From: JAPLZH01 sp964450345
GTDB taxonomy: Bacteria > Patescibacteriota > Minisyncoccia > Phycocordibacterales > PALSA-1337
DNA: 9,468 nt
Direction of reading: 5' to 3'
Assembly: GCA_964450345.1 (NCBI GenBank)
Contig: CAYVEL010000025.1
Location: 1 to 9,468, forward strand
The notes below the pieces were generated by a model. It searched no databases. It worked only from the letters and a program-made list of their open reading frames with translations, and had not been told where the DNA came from. This document shows, in pieces, positions 6,643-9,468 of this stretch (its first letter is position 1; each line of letters begins with the position of its first letter). The translations under genes were made by a program, and so were the position numbers.

Positions 6643-7755
6643 TTATCTCATTCCTAGTAGCTCGCTATCTGTTCCTTCTTTATGAATACTTCCACCGTGT
6701 CTTCTCATACCCATTAGTACACCAAGACCAATAAACTCTATTAACAAATGTGAACCTCCATAACTCATAAAAGGCAGAGTAACTCCTGTTACAGGAAGAA
6801 GCCCTATATTCATACCCACATTCACAGTGAAGTGGGATATTATCAAAATCGCAATACCAATACCGAACAATATTTCAAAGTTAGTATTTCCAGAATAAGC
6901 ATTTATTAATATTCTCCAGACAATCATCACAAACAAAAAGAATAATACGATTATACCTACAAGACCCCACTCTTCAGCAAAGGCTGCAAATATAAAATCT
7001 GTTTCATATTCTGGAAGGAATTTTAATTTTGACTGTGTTCCATACCCCACACCCTTTCCAATTAATTCCCCAGAACCTACAGCTATAGTCGACTGATAAG
7101 CGTTATAACCAGTATTATGAATATCTGCTAGAGGATTAATAAAGTTTTTTATTCTATTTTTCTGATAATCCTTAAAAGCAAATAGCCACAAACCAGAGAA
7201 AGATACCGCTCCTATTAATATCACAGCCAGTAAATGCTTCTTAGAAATACCGGACACCAAGGTCATACCGAACCATATAAAAAATATAATTATTGCTGAA
7301 CCAAAGTCTGGATGAATTAAAACAAGCGCAAAAACAATAAAAGCATAAATACCCGAAACAACTATATGTTTAAAATTAGCAATCTCAACATGTCTTCTAG
7401 AAAAATATTTTGCTAGAAGAAGTATGAGTGCAAGTTTAGCGAACTCAGCCGGCTCGAAAGACAAGAAACCAAAATTAAACCAGCTTTTCGCACCCTTCAC
7501 CACACTAGCTACTCCGAAAAGCATAACCAAAAGTCCTACAGAAAAAGCATAAAAAGTAATTATTATATTAGTCCTTCTAAGGAAAGAAAAATCTATATTA
7601 CTCAGAACATAAAAAGCAATCACAGAAACAACGGCCCAAATAGCCTGTTTAAGGGCCAAGTTTGATTCCCCCGTGAAAGACGCCATGGTCAGGATACCAA
7701 ACATTGTAATGGGCAAAATTGAGCCCAGCAGAATCCAATCTATACCTCTTTTCAT
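6643..7755 (-). CDS. rodA: Peptidoglycan glycosyltransferase RodA (SEDS family)
   Basis: This SEDS-family integral membrane protein polymerises lipid II into glycan strands during cell elongation, normally with a class B penicillin-binding protein. The 370 residues form about ten membrane segments. Family motifs are GAKSWFNFGFLSFEPAEFAK (88-107), HPDFGSA (148-154), NPLAD...GYNAYQSTIAVGSG (207-229), GKGVGYGTQSKLKFLPE (233-249), TDFIFAAFAEEWG (252-264) and GLLPVTGVTLPFMSYGGS (318-335). D253 in the TDF motif matches the catalytic aspartate of E. coli RodA (D262). The GTQS-FLPE wording favours RodA over FtsW, but no PBP2 or mreBCD gene is in view to confirm it. It is the last gene of a three-gene operon; the ATG lies one base after the TAG stop of the preceding gene, so translation is likely coupled. 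No terminator follows: the stop codon touches the stop of the convergent GT4 gene. Confidence 0.94.
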   Translation of the reverse strand: MKRGIDWILLGSILPITMFGILTMASFTGESNLALKQAIWAVVSVIAFYVLSNIDFSFLRRTNIIITFYAFSVGLLVMLFGVASVVKGAKSWFNFGFLSFEPAEFAKLALILLLAKYFSRRHVEIANFKHIVVSGIYAFIVFALVLIHPDFGSAIIIFFIWFGMTLVSGISKKHLLAVILIGAVSFSGLWLFAFKDYQKNRIKNFINPLADIHNTGYNAYQSTIAVGSGELIGKGVGYGTQSKLKFLPEYETDFIFAAFAEEWGLVGIIVLFFLFVMIVWRILINAYSGNTNFEILFGIGIAILIISHFTVNVGMNIGLLPVTGVTLPFMSYGGSHLLIEFIGLGVLMGMRRHGGSIHKEGTDSELLGMR

Positions 7756-7756
7756 A

Positions 7757-8506
7757 CTACTGTGTTACCACAATTAACTCCTTCTCTGCAACATCCTTCT
7801 TTGCACTATTCCAAGTAAATACAACATCTGCATAATCATTTGGTCCGATAGTATCAACAATACTTTGGCTTAATCCAACAACATTTTTATTAACATCGTA
7901 CAAAATAGCGTAAACTTTTATACCATCAACCTCTCTTACCTCGTTATTCTTTAATTTAACTTCCCAAGAAGTAGCTGAGTCATCGATATTAAAATTTTCA
8001 TCTACTTTTACTACCTTGTAAGAATTACCATCGGTTTTACTCCATTCATAGTTAGGAATAAATTCAAAAGTTACTTTAGAAACTTCCTTTTTAACAGTTT
8101 GAATTGAATGTTCGAAAGCTATAACGTTTCTATTGGCTGGAATATAAAGGCTGCCTTTTCTGGTCTCAACCTCTACACCCTCTTTGTCATATATATGGAA
8201 AATATAACCAGCTTTTTTAACTTCACTATTTAAATTGTAGTTAATAATGTATGCACCAACATTATAAATTCCGGGAGCAATGTAATCGTATCTCACCCAC
8301 TTAACTTCAGGCGCTATATAAGAAATCTGACAAATTTTAGGACAAGACCCTCCACAATCAACATCATACTCATCTTGATTCTTAATACCATCTGTACATG
8401 TTGGAGCTTTGTATAAAATTAAAAATGCAGGAAGTACTACGATAAGAATAAATACCGCGATAAGCAACAATACTGTAATTAATTTTCTTCTGGACGCCCA
8501 ATTCAT
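7757..8506 (-). CDS. Membrane-anchored extracellular protein with Cys-rich DG motif and two FxLYD-like repeats
   Basis: I do not recognise a named gene. The 249 residues begin with a basic N-terminus (RRK, 6-8) and one membrane helix (about 9-32), with no lipobox or clear cleavage site, so the rest should be anchored outside the cell. Next comes a compact motif, CTDGIKNQDEYDVDCGG followed by SCPKIC, with Cys at 37, 51, 55 and 59 and many Asp/Asn residues. This is a known short extracellular motif that could bind metal or form disulfides. Two all-beta repeats follow (about 62-152 and 165-249). They share an aromatic-x4-Tyr-Asp core (YIFHIYDKEG at 101-110; VYAILYDVNK at 198-207) and a downstream PxN, resembling FxLYD domains. 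It sits between a multi-pass membrane protein (26 bp upstream) and rodA (1 bp downstream), which suggests an envelope role; this is inference. Confidence 0.85.
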   Translation of the reverse strand: MNWASRRKLITVLLLIAVFILIVVLPAFLILYKAPTCTDGIKNQDEYDVDCGGSCPKICQISYIAPEVKWVRYDYIAPGIYNVGAYIINYNLNSEVKKAGYIFHIYDKEGVEVETRKGSLYIPANRNVIAFEHSIQTVKKEVSKVTFEFIPNYEWSKTDGNSYKVVKVDENFNIDDSATSWEVKLKNNEVREVDGIKVYAILYDVNKNVVGLSQSIVDTIGPNDYADVVFTWNSAKKDVAEKELIVVTQ

Positions 8507-8532
8507 TTTAACTGTCTTTTAATTATTTAAAC

Positions 8533-9384
8533 TTAAAACTTTGTAACAAAGATATACGCGACTAATGCCACTATACCTAGTGCAAAGAATAACTGTGCGG
8601 TTAATTCTAATCTAACTTTCTGTTCTTTACCATGATTAGGTTCGCTATCCTTCAGATCAAAATAAAGAGCACTCATATAACCCACAGTAACAGGAACCAC
8701 TATAGCATTAAGCAAAATGACAGAAATTACATCAAGTAAAGGATATATGTAAAAGAATGAGAAGTCACCAAGTGAAATAGTAAACATTTTAAATCCTTCT
8801 ATTGAAAGATCCATGAAAGTAATTGCTCCTATAGATACCACAGTTATAAACAACACTCTCATAAAAGTCCTCCAACCTCTCTTAAATACCAAAGAAAAAC
8901 TGTCATAAATAGCTTGTATAGGACCAACTTTTTCGTTTATATATATAAATGTAGCAAAAGTTAAGAATACATTGATTATAATTCCAGGAACTAGGAAAAA
9001 GATACTTCCACCAATAAGAGTAATACTTGAAATTAAAAGAATAAATATTAATCCTAATATTTTCTTAAGACCTACTATATAAACATTTGCTATATCAATA
9101 CTCTTATCTTTAAAAGCTAAAGAAAAAGCTCTCATAGTAGCTGACATTGAAACGATAGATAAAACAACAAACAATACTGTGAATATAGAAGTTATAAATA
9201 ACAATATGAATGTACTGATACTATTCATATCAAATTGACTAACATCTACAATACCAAAAGAGAATATTATAGGTATCAGTGCTATAACGGAAAATGCACG
9301 CCAATTCTTTGCGTATACACTTATCGCTTTACGTAAAAGATCGATTGGATCTTTAAGAACTAAATATTGTGGTATGTGCTCCAT
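8533..9384 (-). CDS. Multi-pass membrane protein, YciC/GPDPase_memb-like
   Basis: The 283 residues are strongly hydrophobic with about six or seven membrane segments (about 29-46, 55-82, 106-149 as two, 172-195, 205-240, 262-280). The soluble N-terminus is short, with KDPIDLLRKAISVYAKNWRAF (11-31). The central stretch FFLVPGIIINVFLTFATFIY (129-148) followed by GPIQAIYDSFSLVFKRGWRTF (154-174) follows the pattern of the DUF975/YciC/GPDPase_memb group: a Pro-Gly membrane helix, then a 'gpieAlkrSw' helix and an aromatic Trp-Arg end. These proteins have no established activity and there is no phosphodiesterase domain here. It is first in the operon with the FxLYD-like protein and rodA, and has its own extended -10 promoter. 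The start codon lies about 16 nt after the predicted transcript start, with no Shine-Dalgarno motif. Confidence 0.83.
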   Translation of the reverse strand: MEHIPQYLVLKDPIDLLRKAISVYAKNWRAFSVIALIPIIFSFGIVDVSQFDMNSISTFILLFITSIFTVLFVVLSIVSMSATMRAFSLAFKDKSIDIANVYIVGLKKILGLIFILLISSITLIGGSIFFLVPGIIINVFLTFATFIYINEKVGPIQAIYDSFSLVFKRGWRTFMRVLFITVVSIGAITFMDLSIEGFKMFTISLGDFSFFYIYPLLDVISVILLNAIVVPVTVGYMSALYFDLKDSEPNHGKEQKVRLELTAQLFFALGIVALVAYIFVTKF

Positions 9385-9406
9385 ATTGTTAGTTTTAATT
9401 TTCTTA

Positions 9407-9415
9407 ATTATAGCA
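9407..9415 (-). promoter_or_regulatory. Extended -10 promoter of the rodA operon
   Basis: On the minus strand TGCTATAAT (9415-9407) is a perfect extended -10 element. The bases where a -35 box would lie (TGTAAA/GTAAAG, about 9430-9436) fall in the loop of the terminator hairpin of the upstream gene and match poorly. Transcription should begin near 9400, giving a leader of about 16 nt. The element is part of the 11-mer GTGCTATAATT that also precedes the GT4 gene. Confidence 0.6.
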
Positions 9416-9417
9416 CA

Positions 9418-9445
9418 AAGAAAAAGACGCTTTACAGCGTCTTTT
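9418..9445 (-). terminator. Intrinsic terminator of a gene beyond the right edge
   Basis: AAAAGACGC (9422-9430) and GCGTCTTTT (9437-9445) form a 9-bp stem with a TTTACA loop. Read on the minus strand it is followed by a T-rich tract (TTTTTCTTT), as expected for a Rho-independent terminator of a minus-strand gene to the right of the window. The GC part is only five pairs, so efficiency may be modest; the flanking A and T runs make it able to act in either direction. Confidence 0.65.
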
Positions 9446-9468
9446 CCACAAACATATTTTTTAGAAAT

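Noticed and set aside
6643..7755. FtsW instead of RodA
   Set aside because: Both are SEDS proteins, but the GKGVGYGTQSKLKFLPE segment and protein length fit RodA better, and no division genes (murG, ftsQ, ftsZ) are next to it.
1..9468. Mobile element, CRISPR, defence or toxin locus
   Set aside because: I found no spaced direct repeats, transposase or integrase motifs, terminal repeats, or defence-family proteins on either strand.

Overview
The window looks like chromosomal DNA from a Candidate Phyla Radiation (Patescibacteria) bacterium, most likely of the Parcubacteria group. The main clue is the 5' part of a 16S rRNA gene on the minus strand at the left edge; its wording (GCGGCAGACGAGGTAGTAA, GTCGGGAATAACTT, CAGGTAGTTGGTAGGGTAA) matches what I remember of Parcubacteria 16S. 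Low G+C, tight packing, a standard genetic code and no Shine-Dalgarno motif before any of the eight protein genes fit this. The lineage is inference, since only about 280 nt of the rRNA is present.

Layout from left to right. Positions 1-279 hold the 5' end of 16S rRNA (minus, cut by the window edge). Positions 280-678 hold no protein gene: they carry the rRNA leader, a hairpin followed by a boxA-like motif at the start of the leader, a near-consensus rRNA promoter, and a strong bidirectional terminator. Positions 679-2975 are the secD-secF operon (minus), with its own promoter and almost no 5' leader. Positions 3026-5437 are a two-gene minus-strand operon: a polyprenyl-phosphate sugar-phosphate transferase, then a sugar epimerase/dehydratase. 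A GT4 glycosyltransferase (5500-6642) is divergent from it and is the only plus-strand gene. Positions 6643-9384 are a three-gene minus-strand operon: a multi-pass membrane protein, a membrane-anchored extracellular protein with two FxLYD-like repeats, and RodA. A short terminator from an upstream gene lies at the right edge.

The theme is building the cell envelope. SecDF assists protein export. The sugar transferase, epimerase and GT4 enzyme look like part of a surface glycan pathway on undecaprenyl phosphate. RodA polymerises peptidoglycan. The two unassigned membrane proteins transcribed with rodA are probably envelope factors, but their role is unknown. I see no tRNA, CRISPR array, insertion sequence, phage gene or toxin/defence locus. 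I did not find a clear-cut novel system; the best leads are the translation-start architecture, the antitermination-like rRNA leader, and the two unknown proteins beside rodA.
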